Shown here one piece after another: positions 1 to 5,447 of a stretch of DNA of 8,832 nt. Both the position numbers and the translations under genes were made by a program. Origin of the DNA: Parachlamydiaceae bacterium. GTDB lineage: Bacteria; Chlamydiota; Chlamydiia; Chlamydiales; Parachlamydiaceae. Numbering within the stretch: position 1 is the stretch's first letter; every line of letters starts with the position of its first letter. The notes under the pieces were generated by a model that saw nothing but the letters and a program-made list of their open reading frames with translations, was not told where the DNA came from and searched no databases. The stretch spans positions 1-8,832 of the forward strand of contig JACDGH010000098.1 in assembly GCA_013815395.1 (NCBI GenBank). The letters run 5' to 3'.

Positions 1-1119
1 GTGTTTGATCGTGAAGGTGAAATGCAAACGATTATTTCTCCCCTTCTTCCTTCAATTGTAAAAGTACTGCAAAAAGAAGAGAGATCGCTATCTCAATCAC
101 CTATTGATGCTGCTTCTATTGTTGCAACTCAGGAAAATAAGGTTTCAGGTGAGGAAGCGGTGCCTGTGGCCACAAAACTAGAAGAAACCAAAGTTCCGAC
201 TCATCCCACCACTACCATAGGCGCATTTATCCTCATTGGAATACTGACAGGTTTGTTTGTCATTGTAGGTATAGGCACCTCCACCCTATTTAAAAGTGAA
301 CCCGTAGCAGTTAAAGAACAAGTTGATCCCACCAAATTCCTAGATGAAGCTCTTGGACCCTTTGCACCAGGCGTCAAATACAGCTTTAATAAGAGCACGG
401 GGCGTCTTCTTTTAGTGGGCCATGTCCTCACTGCCACAGATAAAAACCAACTGTTATATACACTCCAAGGCATGAAATACATTAAGAATCTCGATGATAG
501 TGGTATCGTCATCGATGAATATGTGTGGCGCGAAATCAATCAGGTTCTTGAAAAAAACCCCAACTGGAAAGGGATTTCCGTACAGTCACCCTCTGCTGGG
601 CACTTTGTCCTGTCAGGCTACCTGCAAACAAGAGCTCAATCTGCACGCCTTGATGAATACATGAGCAATAATTTCCCATACATCGACTTACTTGAAAAAC
701 GCATTGTGGTCGATGAAGTGATTACAGGGGCTGTTAGTGCCTTACTTGATAACATGGAATTTAGGGATATCAAAGTTAAATTGGACAATGGCTCTATCAC
801 CTTATCAGGCAAAATCCCTGTTGGAAAATCCGCTGATGTGGATGCTTTACTTGCTGAAATAAAAAATGTTCCCGGTGTTAGAAGTGTACGTAACCTTTTG
901 GCTGAGGTGGCTCCTGAACAATCCATGATCAATATCTCTGATAAATACGAAGTCACTGGCTCTTCTAATCAAGGTGGTAGCAACCTTAATGTGGTCATTA
1001 ATGGCCGTATTTTAATGAAAGGTGACGTCCTAGATGGGATGACAATCACAAGTATTCAAACCAATACAATACTTTTAGAAAAAGAAGGTATTAAGTTTCG
1101 AATAGATTTTAGTAAATAA
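1..1119 (+). CDS. cdsD: CdsD (SctD), T3SS inner-membrane ring protein, 3' part only
   Basis: The reading frame is open from the first base, so the gene almost certainly begins upstream. Family members in Chlamydia are, as I know them, about 800 residues with N-terminal FHA domains, and here only the last 372 residues are present. A charged and Pro/Thr-rich cytoplasmic stretch (residues 1-70 of the visible part) leads to one hydrophobic membrane segment (about 72-97). Periplasmic ring-building or BON-like modules follow at about 123-173, 174-238 and 239-303; the last has the BON-like pattern 'NGSITLSGKIP' and 'VPGVRSVRNLL'. A compact beta-rich C-terminal domain (308-372) contains 'VVINGRILMKGD', a pattern that also recalls the GspC/PilP periplasmic fold. 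The role is to form the inner-membrane ring and bind the secretin and sorting platform. It is first in the operon as seen. Family assignment rests on architecture and on the following cdsE-F-G genes. Confidence 0.88.
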   Translation: MFDREGEMQTIISPLLPSIVKVLQKEERSLSQSPIDAASIVATQENKVSGEEAVPVATKLEETKVPTHPTTTIGAFILIGILTGLFVIVGIGTSTLFKSEPVAVKEQVDPTKFLDEALGPFAPGVKYSFNKSTGRLLLVGHVLTATDKNQLLYTLQGMKYIKNLDDSGIVIDEYVWREINQVLEKNPNWKGISVQSPSAGHFVLSGYLQTRAQSARLDEYMSNNFPYIDLLEKRIVVDEVITGAVSALLDNMEFRDIKVKLDNGSITLSGKIPVGKSADVDALLAEIKNVPGVRSVRNLLAEVAPEQSMINISDKYEVTGSSNQGGSNLNVVINGRILMKGDVLDGMTITSIQTNTILLEKEGIKFRIDFSK

Positions 1120-1131
1120 AAAATTATATAC

Positions 1132-1160
1132 TTGTAACTTTAATTATATAGTGCTAAACT
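1132..1160 (+). promoter_or_regulatory. Possible sigma70-like promoter before cdsE
   Basis: TTGTAA (1132-1137) and TAAACT (1155-1160) are separated by 17 bp, each matching consensus at 4 of 6 positions. They lie in an AT-rich 95-bp gap between cdsD and cdsE. A transcript would have a leader of about 50 nt. The match is modest and such hits arise by chance in AT-rich DNA. Confidence 0.3.
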
Positions 1161-1214
1161 AAGAATAGGGAAGAATAGATCTATACATAACAGACAAAGA
1201 AATCGAGGTGTGCG

Positions 1215-1457
1215 ATGTTCGGCTTAGAAGATCAGAAGAAGAAAAAGGGTAATGAAGAGTTTACCTTTGAATTAGAGAAAGAATTAAAAAGCAATCAATT
1301 GCACACTGAGATTAAAAAGAAAGTAGAGAGTCGTATACAGCGAGTTAAAGAGATATTGCGCAGCGGAGAAAACAAAGACGATTTTGACCAATTTGGAGCT
1401 GTATTACATGGCTATACTTCTTTGCTAAAAGTGATGGCGCGCTTTAGCGCCAAGTAA
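1215..1457 (+). CDS. cdsE: CdsE, small needle-subunit chaperone
   Basis: This is an 80-residue, highly charged, mostly helical protein with no signal peptide or membrane segment. It lies directly upstream of the needle gene, where Yersinia has yscE. In Chlamydia the equivalent (CT665) is described as one of two chaperones of the needle protein CdsF, the other being CdsG. Residues about 18-50 form a lysine/glutamate-rich helix ('LEKELKSNQL...VKEILRSGE') and 55-80 a second helix ending 'LLKVMARFSAK'. This is a helical-hairpin layout like YscE/PscE. The ATG at 1215 has GAGGTG at 1205-1210. The assignment is mainly by position, size and composition, because the family is poorly conserved in sequence. 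The last codons form a perfect 6-bp hairpin (1435-1452). Confidence 0.78.
   Translation: MFGLEDQKKKKGNEEFTFELEKELKSNQLHTEIKKKVESRIQRVKEILRSGENKDDFDQFGAVLHGYTSLLKVMARFSAK
1435..1452 (+). other. Hairpin at the 3' end of cdsE
   Basis: TGGCGC (1435-1440) pairs perfectly with GCGCCA (1447-1452) around a 6-nt loop. It sits inside the last codons of cdsE and is followed by AAGTAAAAAGGG, not a T-run. It is therefore unlikely to be an intrinsic terminator on its own, but it could protect the 3' end of the mRNA. It may also be a by-product of coding. Confidence 0.35.
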
Positions 1458-1463
1458 AAAGGG

Positions 1464-1570
1464 AAGCGTTCCGTAGGACTGCAGAATAAGTTTATTACAA
1501 AAAATAATTAACTAGCCACAAACTAGTGAAAGTTAGTGCGATATCTTCTCTGCAGTCCGACAGAGCGCTT
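1464..1570 (+). repeat. Large inverted repeat between cdsE and cdsF (structured RNA or MITE-like)
   Basis: Arms 1464-1485 and 1549-1570 pair over 22 positions: 19 Watson-Crick, one G-T (1469/1565) and two mismatches (1472/1562 and 1475/1559). The core GGACTGCAGA/TCTGCAGTCC is perfect over 10 bp. The 63-nt interior can form small hairpins, for example ACTAG (1511-1515) with CTAGT (1523-1527) and TTATT (1492-1496) with AATAA (1503-1507). No T-run follows, so it does not look like a simple terminator. It may be an RNA element between cdsE and the needle gene, or a small non-coding mobile element; the sequence does not decide which. Confidence 0.7.
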
Positions 1571-1601
1571 GCCTAGAATGTGAGTTTAAGTGTTGAAGCG
1601 A

Positions 1602-1631
1602 TTCAGAAATGACATCAGTACTGGTTATAAC
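1602..1631 (+). promoter_or_regulatory. Possible promoter and palindromic sites upstream of cdsF
   Basis: TTCAGA (1602-1607) and TATAAC (1626-1631) are spaced 18 bp apart. The -10-like hexamer is embedded in the perfect 10-bp palindrome GGTTATAACC (1623-1632). Just downstream, AGAAAT (1645-1650) and ATTTCT (1654-1659) form a second perfect inverted repeat. Another -10-like hexamer, TATACT, lies at 1681-1686. The 260-bp spacer ahead of the needle gene thus has the look of a separately controlled promoter with operator-like symmetry, but none of the matches is strong. Confidence 0.3.
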
Positions 1632-1707
1632 CTCTGCTGAGTCAAGAAATGTAATTTCTAGTATGAATCACCGACAAGCTTATACTGCGCTTAATATAAA
1701 CTTTTTT

Positions 1708-1712
1708 GGAGG
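1708..1712 (+). promoter_or_regulatory. Ribosome binding site fixing the cdsF start
   Basis: GGAGG is the strongest Shine-Dalgarno match in the window, 5 nt before ATG at 1718. It rules out the longer in-frame TTG start at 1706, which would lie on top of the site. A strong site fits a protein needed in many copies. Confidence 0.8.
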
Positions 1713-1717
1713 ACACC

Positions 1718-1981
1718 ATGAGTAGCACTAAATTTGAAGGAAGTGGAATTCAATCCGGTTTTGGCGTACAGTCTCTGTTCAAAATTTTGAACGATGCAAC
1801 GATTAGCGCTAAAACAAAACTTCTTCAAATTAAAAACCGAAGAAGCTCTATCAGTATCGGTGATATGTTCGAGATGCAAATGTTAATGAACCACCTATCA
1901 CAGTTATCTGAGATGTCTACAGCTGTAGTTTCTGCATCTAATACGATGATAGGATCTATGGCTCGTAACGTTAAAGGTTAA
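1718..1981 (+). CDS. cdsF: CdsF (SctF), T3SS needle filament subunit
   Basis: An 87-residue protein of needle-subunit size (family about 80-90). Two amphipathic helices, about 17-40 and 48-83, are joined by a polar turn 'NRRSSISIGD' (40-49) in place of the P-x-D-P turn of PrgI/MxiH. The C-terminal helix follows the needle pattern: 'MQMLMNHLSQLSEMSTAVV', then 'ASNTMIGSMARNVKG'. The N-terminus is Gly/Ser-rich with no signal peptide, as expected for a type III substrate. It is unusually Met-rich and has no cysteine. Needle proteins are exported and polymerise into the helical tube beyond the secretin. The gene lies between chaperone genes cdsE and cdsG, the same order as yscE-F-G. Large inverted repeats flank it on both sides, suggesting expression separate from its neighbours. 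Confidence 0.87.
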   Translation: MSSTKFEGSGIQSGFGVQSLFKILNDATISAKTKLLQIKNRRSSISIGDMFEMQMLMNHLSQLSEMSTAVVSASNTMIGSMARNVKG

Positions 1982-2001
1982 TTTAGCCTTTAAAAAAGCT
2001 T

Positions 2002-2057
2002 TGTGGCACATGGCTTCCAAAAAAAGCCAAACATCCGTTATAGGTTGTTGTGCCACA
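2002..2057 (+). ncRNA. Compact three-way-junction structure just after cdsF
   Basis: The outer stem TGTGGCACA (2002-2010) pairs perfectly with TGTGCCACA (2049-2057). Directly inside lie two adjacent hairpins. The first is TGGCTT (2011-2016) with AAGCCA (2024-2029), 7-nt loop. The second is ACA-t-CC (2031-2036) with GG-t-TGT (2043-2048), loop 2037-2042. Only base 2030 is left unpaired at the junction. The element starts 20 nt after the cdsF stop. There is no T-tract, so it may stabilise or mark processing of the cdsF mRNA, or regulate cdsG. The type is a structural inference; expression as a distinct RNA is unproven. Confidence 0.5.
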
Positions 2058-2060
2058 TGA

Positions 2061-2120
2061 TCTAAAGCGAAGCAGTAAATGAATACATGAAAATGTTTAA
2101 ATTGTACTGCACGCTTTGGA
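2061..2120 (+). repeat. Inverted repeat abutting the cdsG promoter candidate
   Basis: AAAGCG (2064-2069) and GCAGTA (2072-2077) pair with TACTGC (2105-2110) and CGCTTT (2112-2117). AA (2070-2071) is opposed to a single A (2111), and extra outer pairs extend to 2061/2120. An inner ACAT-gaaa-ATGT hairpin (2085-2096) has a GNRA-type loop. The right arm covers the -35-like TTGTAC and ends 3 bp before TATAAT. It could therefore act as a DNA operator, or as a hairpin on a read-through transcript. Confidence 0.5.
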
Positions 2121-2129
2121 CATTATAAT
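2102..2129 (+). promoter_or_regulatory. Promoter candidate for cdsG, perfect TATAAT
   Basis: TATAAT (2124-2129) is an exact -10 consensus. TTGTAC (2102-2107) lies 16 bp upstream as a weak -35. The site is within a 211-bp spacer and the leader to cdsG would be about 55-60 nt. The overlap with the inverted repeat at 2061-2120 suggests control by a binding protein. Confidence 0.45.
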
Positions 2130-2192
2130 TTATTAGTAACTCATTATCGTGGTACTCTATTCGGAAACCAAAGCAGCGAGGATCTCTTAATT

Positions 2193-2669
2193 ATGAGTAG
2201 CAACTTATTACAAGAGTTTAAAGAAGATTTCTCTTTATTAATAGAAGCGGGCTTCGTCGCTGTTAAACAGTTAGACGAAACTAGCGCTATCCGAATCTTC
2301 AATGCCGCGCAAGCTATTAGCCCAAACAGCACCGCTCCTCAAATAGGGATGGGTTACATCGCTCTAAATAAGTTGGATGTTAAGGAAGCTGCCAAGATAT
2401 TTGAAGGGGTTGTTAAAAAAGAACCTGAGAATTGTTTGGCGCAGACTTTTTTAGGAATTTGTTGTTTATTAAATAAGCCCAAACGCAAGCGGGGTGAGAA
2501 ACTCATCCGCGAAGCAATGGAAAAAACCAGTGACCCCACTGTCCGAAATTTAGGCGAAGTATCGCTTGAATGGGCAGAAAAGGATCTTAAAAAAGAAGTG
2601 GCCCCCTTCTTTGCTAATAAACCAAGCGGAGAAGGTGAGGAATTATCTGATTCTGAAAAGGACGGATAA
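2193..2669 (+). CDS. cdsG: CdsG, TPR-like needle chaperone
   Basis: A 158-residue soluble protein built of paired helices with tetratricopeptide-like spacing: about 31-43 ('AIRIFNAAQAISP'), 47-60, 64-77 ('EAAKIFEGVVKKEPEN'), 81-93 and 99-111. The alternating A/L/F/G positions and 'P-E/N' turns fit TPR repeats. The tail (about 143-158) is acidic and probably disordered. YscG/PscG and the chlamydial CT667 product are TPR-like chaperones that, with the E protein, clasp the needle subunit in the cytoplasm. The position right after cdsF supports that job. ATG 2193 has GAGGA at 2178-2182. A general class II (SycD-like) chaperone is the alternative, but the locus argues for CdsG. Confidence 0.82.
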   Translation: MSSNLLQEFKEDFSLLIEAGFVAVKQLDETSAIRIFNAAQAISPNSTAPQIGMGYIALNKLDVKEAAKIFEGVVKKEPENCLAQTFLGICCLLNKPKRKRGEKLIREAMEKTSDPTVRNLGEVSLEWAEKDLKKEVAPFFANKPSGEGEELSDSEKDG

Positions 2670-2670
2670 A

Positions 2671-2730
2671 AACCTCTCTGGCATTACCAGCAACTTGCAG
2701 GCAGATGTCGGAATAACAGGTTAAAGGAAG
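2671..2730 (+). promoter_or_regulatory. Short structured leader and RBS fixing the start of the CT668-like gene
   Basis: AACCT (2671-2675) can pair with AGGTT (2718-2722), enclosing a CTGG/CCAG hairpin (2678-2690). AAGGAAG (2724-2730) follows at once and sits 8 nt before ATG 2739. An in-frame GTG at 2730 overlaps this site and is therefore not the likely start. The leader resembles the one before cdsP (CAGGTTAAAGGAAG here, CAGGTAAAGGAGAG there). Confidence 0.45.
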
Positions 2731-2738
2731 TGAAAGGT

Positions 2739-3437
2739 ATGGCAACTGAAAAAATTGAAGAAATTAAACGAGTTGGCAAAGCTTTAAATTCTGGCGCCAG
2801 TGAAGATATCGCTGATGTTCAGCAATTAGATCGCCTTCCTCCTAATAAAGAACGCTTCGACAACTTAATGGATAAGCCTGTTGATTCGGCACCAAATAAA
2901 GTGCCGCAGGCTGAATCGATTGAGCCCGTAGCCAGGTCTTCATTAATGGAGGAAGTACGCACACTTAATCAGCGTGTCGATCGCTTTTCTACTGTTAACC
3001 CCAAAGAATTGGTGGCCCAAGCAAATGAAGTCATCAACCACATCGATGCAATCAAACAAAAATTAGCAACACCGAACTTGGAAATCAAGCCTGGTACGCA
3101 GACCTTATTACAAAATAAGCTGCTGCATATCGACGACAATTTAAGAGTGGCTTTATCGAAAGCCGGTGTTGAATACACGCCGCCAACTCATAACGAGAGT
3201 AAGCTTGTAAATCCCATGGAGCGTTTTTTAGGGTTCTTAACGAATGGACAAGAACAGTTAAAAACACTATCCCATGAAGTGGATTTAATGCATCTCAACC
3301 GTAAAGAAATAACTCCGGCAAATATGTTGCGTATCCAAATGAAAGTCGGATACATTCAGCAGGAAATTGAATTTTTTACGGCCGTCTTGAACAAAGCTCT
3401 GGAATCGACAAAAACGATTATGAACGTTCAAGTATAA
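2739..3437 (+). CDS. CT668-like T3SS protein with an SctI (inner rod)-like C-terminus
   Basis: A 232-residue soluble protein at the place of CT668 in Chlamydia, generally listed as a T3SS-locus protein of unknown function. Residues 1-65 are polar and probably disordered. Helices follow at about 67-110 ('LMEEVRTLNQRVDRF', 'ELVAQANEVINHIDAIKQKL') and 117-142. The final 70 residues (about 160-232) contain 'QEQLKTLSHEVDL', 'ITPANMLRIQ' and 'QQEIEFFTAVLNKAL', ending 'TIMNVQV'. This P-x-x-L-x-x-Q plus amphipathic-helix ending is the layout of SctI rod proteins such as YscI, which I recall having 'PNDLMLMQ' at the same place. Order also fits: Yersinia has yscE-F-G-H-I. SctI proteins are usually about 80-140 residues, so the long N-terminus is unusual. 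No signal peptide or membrane segment is seen. The rod role is inference. Confidence 0.7.
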   Translation: MATEKIEEIKRVGKALNSGASEDIADVQQLDRLPPNKERFDNLMDKPVDSAPNKVPQAESIEPVARSSLMEEVRTLNQRVDRFSTVNPKELVAQANEVINHIDAIKQKLATPNLEIKPGTQTLLQNKLLHIDDNLRVALSKAGVEYTPPTHNESKLVNPMERFLGFLTNGQEQLKTLSHEVDLMHLNRKEITPANMLRIQMKVGYIQQEIEFFTAVLNKALESTKTIMNVQV

Positions 3438-3442
3438 CATTT

Positions 3443-3525
3443 CAAAGCCGGAAGCTGGTGCTCATGCACCTTGTAGATAGTATTGTAAGTCATTACAATG
3501 TTAGATTACACAGCTTCCGGCTTTG
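3443..3525 (+). ncRNA. Three-way-junction inverted repeat before cdsN
   Basis: A perfect 15-bp stem pairs 3443-3457 with 3511-3525 (CAAAGCCGGAAGCTG/CAGCTTCCGGCTTTG). Inside are two further stems. The first is GGTGC (3457-3461) with GCACC (3466-3470), loop TCAT. The second is ATTGTAA (3482-3488) with TTACAAT (3493-3499), loop GTCA, lengthened by TGTA (3472-3475) with TACA (3507-3510). The first hairpin and the outer stem share only G3457. It begins 5 nt after the upstream stop and ends 35 nt before cdsN. The tail TTACCTTTACTT is only weakly T-rich, so termination is possible but not clear. Function could be mRNA processing, attenuation or a structured RNA. Confidence 0.6.
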
Positions 3526-3560
3526 TTACCTTTACTTCCCCTTGAAGAGGACTTTGTCTT

Positions 3561-4877
3561 ATGAGCATGGATGACCACTTCGACAATATTATCGATCAGT
3601 TGGATGATTTAGACATTACCGTTGTCAACGGGCGCATCACCGAAATTATAGGTATGTTAATTAAAGCTATTGTACCGAATGTTAAAATCGGTGAAGTTTG
3701 TCTTGTGAAACGCGATGGCGATTTCTTGCGCACAGAAGTTGTAGGTTTTACACAAGAAGAGGTTCTTCTTTCCCCGCTTGGCGAAATGAAAGGCATCGGC
3801 CCTTCCTCTGAGGTTATTCCCACACATCTACCGCTCCATATTAAAGTAGGGCCACAATTACTGGGTAGAATTTTAAATGGCTTGGGCGAGCCTCTGGATG
3901 TGGATACAAAAGGCCCCTTAGAATGCACTGAAACTTATCCAGTTATCCAAGCCCCGCCTGATCCTGTTAAACGTATGCGGATCAGCCAACCTATCTCTGT
4001 GGGCGTTCGAGCTATTGATGGAGTGCTTAGTACAGGTTTAGGACAGCGCGTGGGAATCTTCGCAGCTGCCGGTGGAGGTAAGTCTACATTGATGGGCATG
4101 ATTGCCCGCAACGCTGTTGCCGATGTTAACGTGATCAGCTTGATTGGGGAACGTGGACGGGAATTACGCGATTTTATCGAGCATGATTTAGGCACTGAAG
4201 GCTTAAAACGATCAGTATTAATCGTTTCAACCTCTGATCAAGCTTCCCAATTACGCCTTAATGCAGCTTACGTAGGCACGGCAATTGCCGAATACTTTCG
4301 TGATCAAGGCAAATCCGTTATTTTAATGATGGACTCTGTCACACGTTTTGCTCGTGCTTTGCGTGAAGTGGGATTAGCTGCCGGTGAACCTCCAGCCCGA
4401 GCCGGTTATACTCCTTCTGTATTTTCGACTTTACCAAAACTACTTGAGCGCTCTGGAAACTCAGATAAGGGATCTATAACTGCTTTTTACACTATCCTTG
4501 TCGCAGGGGATGATATGAATGAGCCCGTAGCTGATGAGGTGCGTTCCATTTTGGATGGACACATTATCCTCTCTAGCGATCTTGCGCGTCAGTTTCACTA
4601 TCCTGCCATCGACGTGCTCTCTTCTGCTAGCCGGGTTATGCAGTCCATTGTACCAAAAGAGCATTTACAACTTGTTAGCAAAGTTAGAGAAGTATTGGCA
4701 AATTACAAAAAGAATGAGCTTCTTATAAAAATTGGAGAATACAAGCGGGGCAGTGACAAGGCCGGTGATTTTGCGATTGATAATATCGATAAAGTAAACA
4801 AGTTTTTGAAACAATCAGTGGATGAAAAGTGTTCTTTTCAGGAAACCTTGCAATTATTACGGGCTATGTTTAGGTAG
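3561..4877 (+). CDS. cdsN: CdsN (SctN), T3SS ATPase
   Basis: A 438-residue F1/FliI-type ATPase of normal family length. It hydrolyses ATP under the export gate to detach chaperones and unfold substrates. The N-terminal beta-barrel spans about 15-95. The P-loop is 'AAAGGGKST' (168-176, with K174). Catalytic Glu197 is in 'GERGRE', and the Walker B is 'VILMMD' (D258) followed by 'SVTRFARALRE'. The ATPase alpha/beta signature 'PSVFSTLPKLLERSG' lies at 285-299, and an arginine-finger candidate R358 in 'SSASR'. All catalytic positions are present, so it should be active. ATG 3561 follows AAGAGGA (3545-3551); a second in-frame ATG at 3567 is less well spaced. The gene is followed 7 nt later by cdsO, its stalk partner, so the two are likely translated together. 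A flagellar FliI is the look-alike, but the neighbours are all T3SS. Confidence 0.97.
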   Translation: MSMDDHFDNIIDQLDDLDITVVNGRITEIIGMLIKAIVPNVKIGEVCLVKRDGDFLRTEVVGFTQEEVLLSPLGEMKGIGPSSEVIPTHLPLHIKVGPQLLGRILNGLGEPLDVDTKGPLECTETYPVIQAPPDPVKRMRISQPISVGVRAIDGVLSTGLGQRVGIFAAAGGGKSTLMGMIARNAVADVNVISLIGERGRELRDFIEHDLGTEGLKRSVLIVSTSDQASQLRLNAAYVGTAIAEYFRDQGKSVILMMDSVTRFARALREVGLAAGEPPARAGYTPSVFSTLPKLLERSGNSDKGSITAFYTILVAGDDMNEPVADEVRSILDGHIILSSDLARQFHYPAIDVLSSASRVMQSIVPKEHLQLVSKVREVLANYKKNELLIKIGEYKRGSDKAGDFAIDNIDKVNKFLKQSVDEKCSFQETLQLLRAMFR

Positions 4878-4884
4878 GTAATAC

Positions 4885-5388
4885 ATGACAATTATTACAG
4901 TTTATCCACTTGAGCAAGTTATTGAAGTTAAACAAAGACGCGTGGATGAAGCGGAAAAAGTTGTCAAAGAAAAGCAAGCCGCCTTGGAAAAGGAGCAAGA
5001 AACTCTTAAAAAGAAAGAGGCCGATAGAGATAAAGCTAAACAACATTCCGATGATAAGCTCAAACAAATGCGCGAAGAAATGGATAAAGGCACTACGAGT
5101 CCTAAAATCCTGCAAATGCGCGCCTATTTAAAAGTAACCAAGGAACGGGTAGCTATTGAAGAAAAAAAGGTGAAAGATCAAAAGGTTCAAGTCGAAACTG
5201 CCCAAAAAAACCTGGAAGCAGCTAAAGAACAATTGAAGATCAAGCGACAAGAAGTTGATAAATTGTTGACGCATCGCAAGGACTGGATGAAAGAGATGAA
5301 AAAGGAACAAGAGATTATTGAGGGTCGTGAGCAAGATGAAATTGGTTCTACACTTTTCAGCATTCACCATCCTAGGGGAAAAAATTAA
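4885..5388 (+). CDS. cdsO: CdsO (SctO), coiled-coil stalk of the export ATPase
   Basis: A 167-residue protein, almost entirely charged coiled coil. One long helix runs from about 9 to 66, with a short break around 'DKGTTSPKI' (67-75), then a second helix from about 78 to 150, an antiparallel hairpin as in FliJ/YscO/CdsO. Hydrophobic heptads alternate with K/E/Q and there is no membrane segment. SctO sits in the central hole of the SctN hexamer and links it to the export gate SctV; chlamydial CdsO is reported to bind CdsN. The start lies 7 nt after the cdsN stop with a weak AGGTAGGT site, indicating translational coupling. Sequence conservation in this family is low, so position and architecture carry the call. 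Confidence 0.88.
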   Translation: MTIITVYPLEQVIEVKQRRVDEAEKVVKEKQAALEKEQETLKKKEADRDKAKQHSDDKLKQMREEMDKGTTSPKILQMRAYLKVTKERVAIEEKKVKDQKVQVETAQKNLEAAKEQLKIKRQEVDKLLTHRKDWMKEMKKEQEIIEGREQDEIGSTLFSIHHPRGKN

Positions 5389-5404
5389 TATCAAAGCTTT
5401 TAAA

Positions 5405-5436
5405 GCAGGATACCTGCCAATTTTCAGGTAAAGGAG
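5405..5436 (+). promoter_or_regulatory. Two mutually exclusive hairpins ahead of the cdsP RBS
   Basis: GCAGG (5405-5409) can pair with CCTGC (5413-5417). Alternatively TACCTG (5411-5416) can pair with CAGGTA (5425-5430), which ends directly before the AAGGAG site (5431-5436). The two stems share bases 5413-5416, so they cannot form together. The RBS is 11 nt from ATG 5448, slightly long. This could tune translation of the length regulator, or be chance in a 59-nt gap. Confidence 0.4.
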
Positions 5437-5447
5437 AGTCTAAAGTT

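Noticed and set aside
1706..1717. Longer cdsF start at TTG 1706
   Set aside because: It would overlap GGAGG (1708-1712), which is ideally placed for ATG 1718.
2730..2738. GTG 2730 as start of the CT668-like gene
   Set aside because: It lies on the AAGGAAG site; ATG 2739 has the right spacing.
3443..3525. Cloverleaf-like fold considered as a tRNA
   Set aside because: The 15-bp stem, absence of a T-loop and of a 7-nt anticodon loop exclude a tRNA.
3596..4195. Antisense frames over cdsN (3596-3928 and 3935-4195)
   Set aside because: Composition is typical of shadow frames of a strongly conserved ATPase gene; no independent signals.
3561..4877. Flagellar FliI instead of SctN
   Set aside because: All neighbours are T3SS components in the chlamydial order and no flagellar gene is present.
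4870..5394. Antisense frames over cdsO (4870-5115, 4902-5093 and 5128-5394), Leu/Phe/Ser-rich
   Set aside because: They are the complement of the Lys/Glu codons of the coiled coil; no RBS, no family resemblance.
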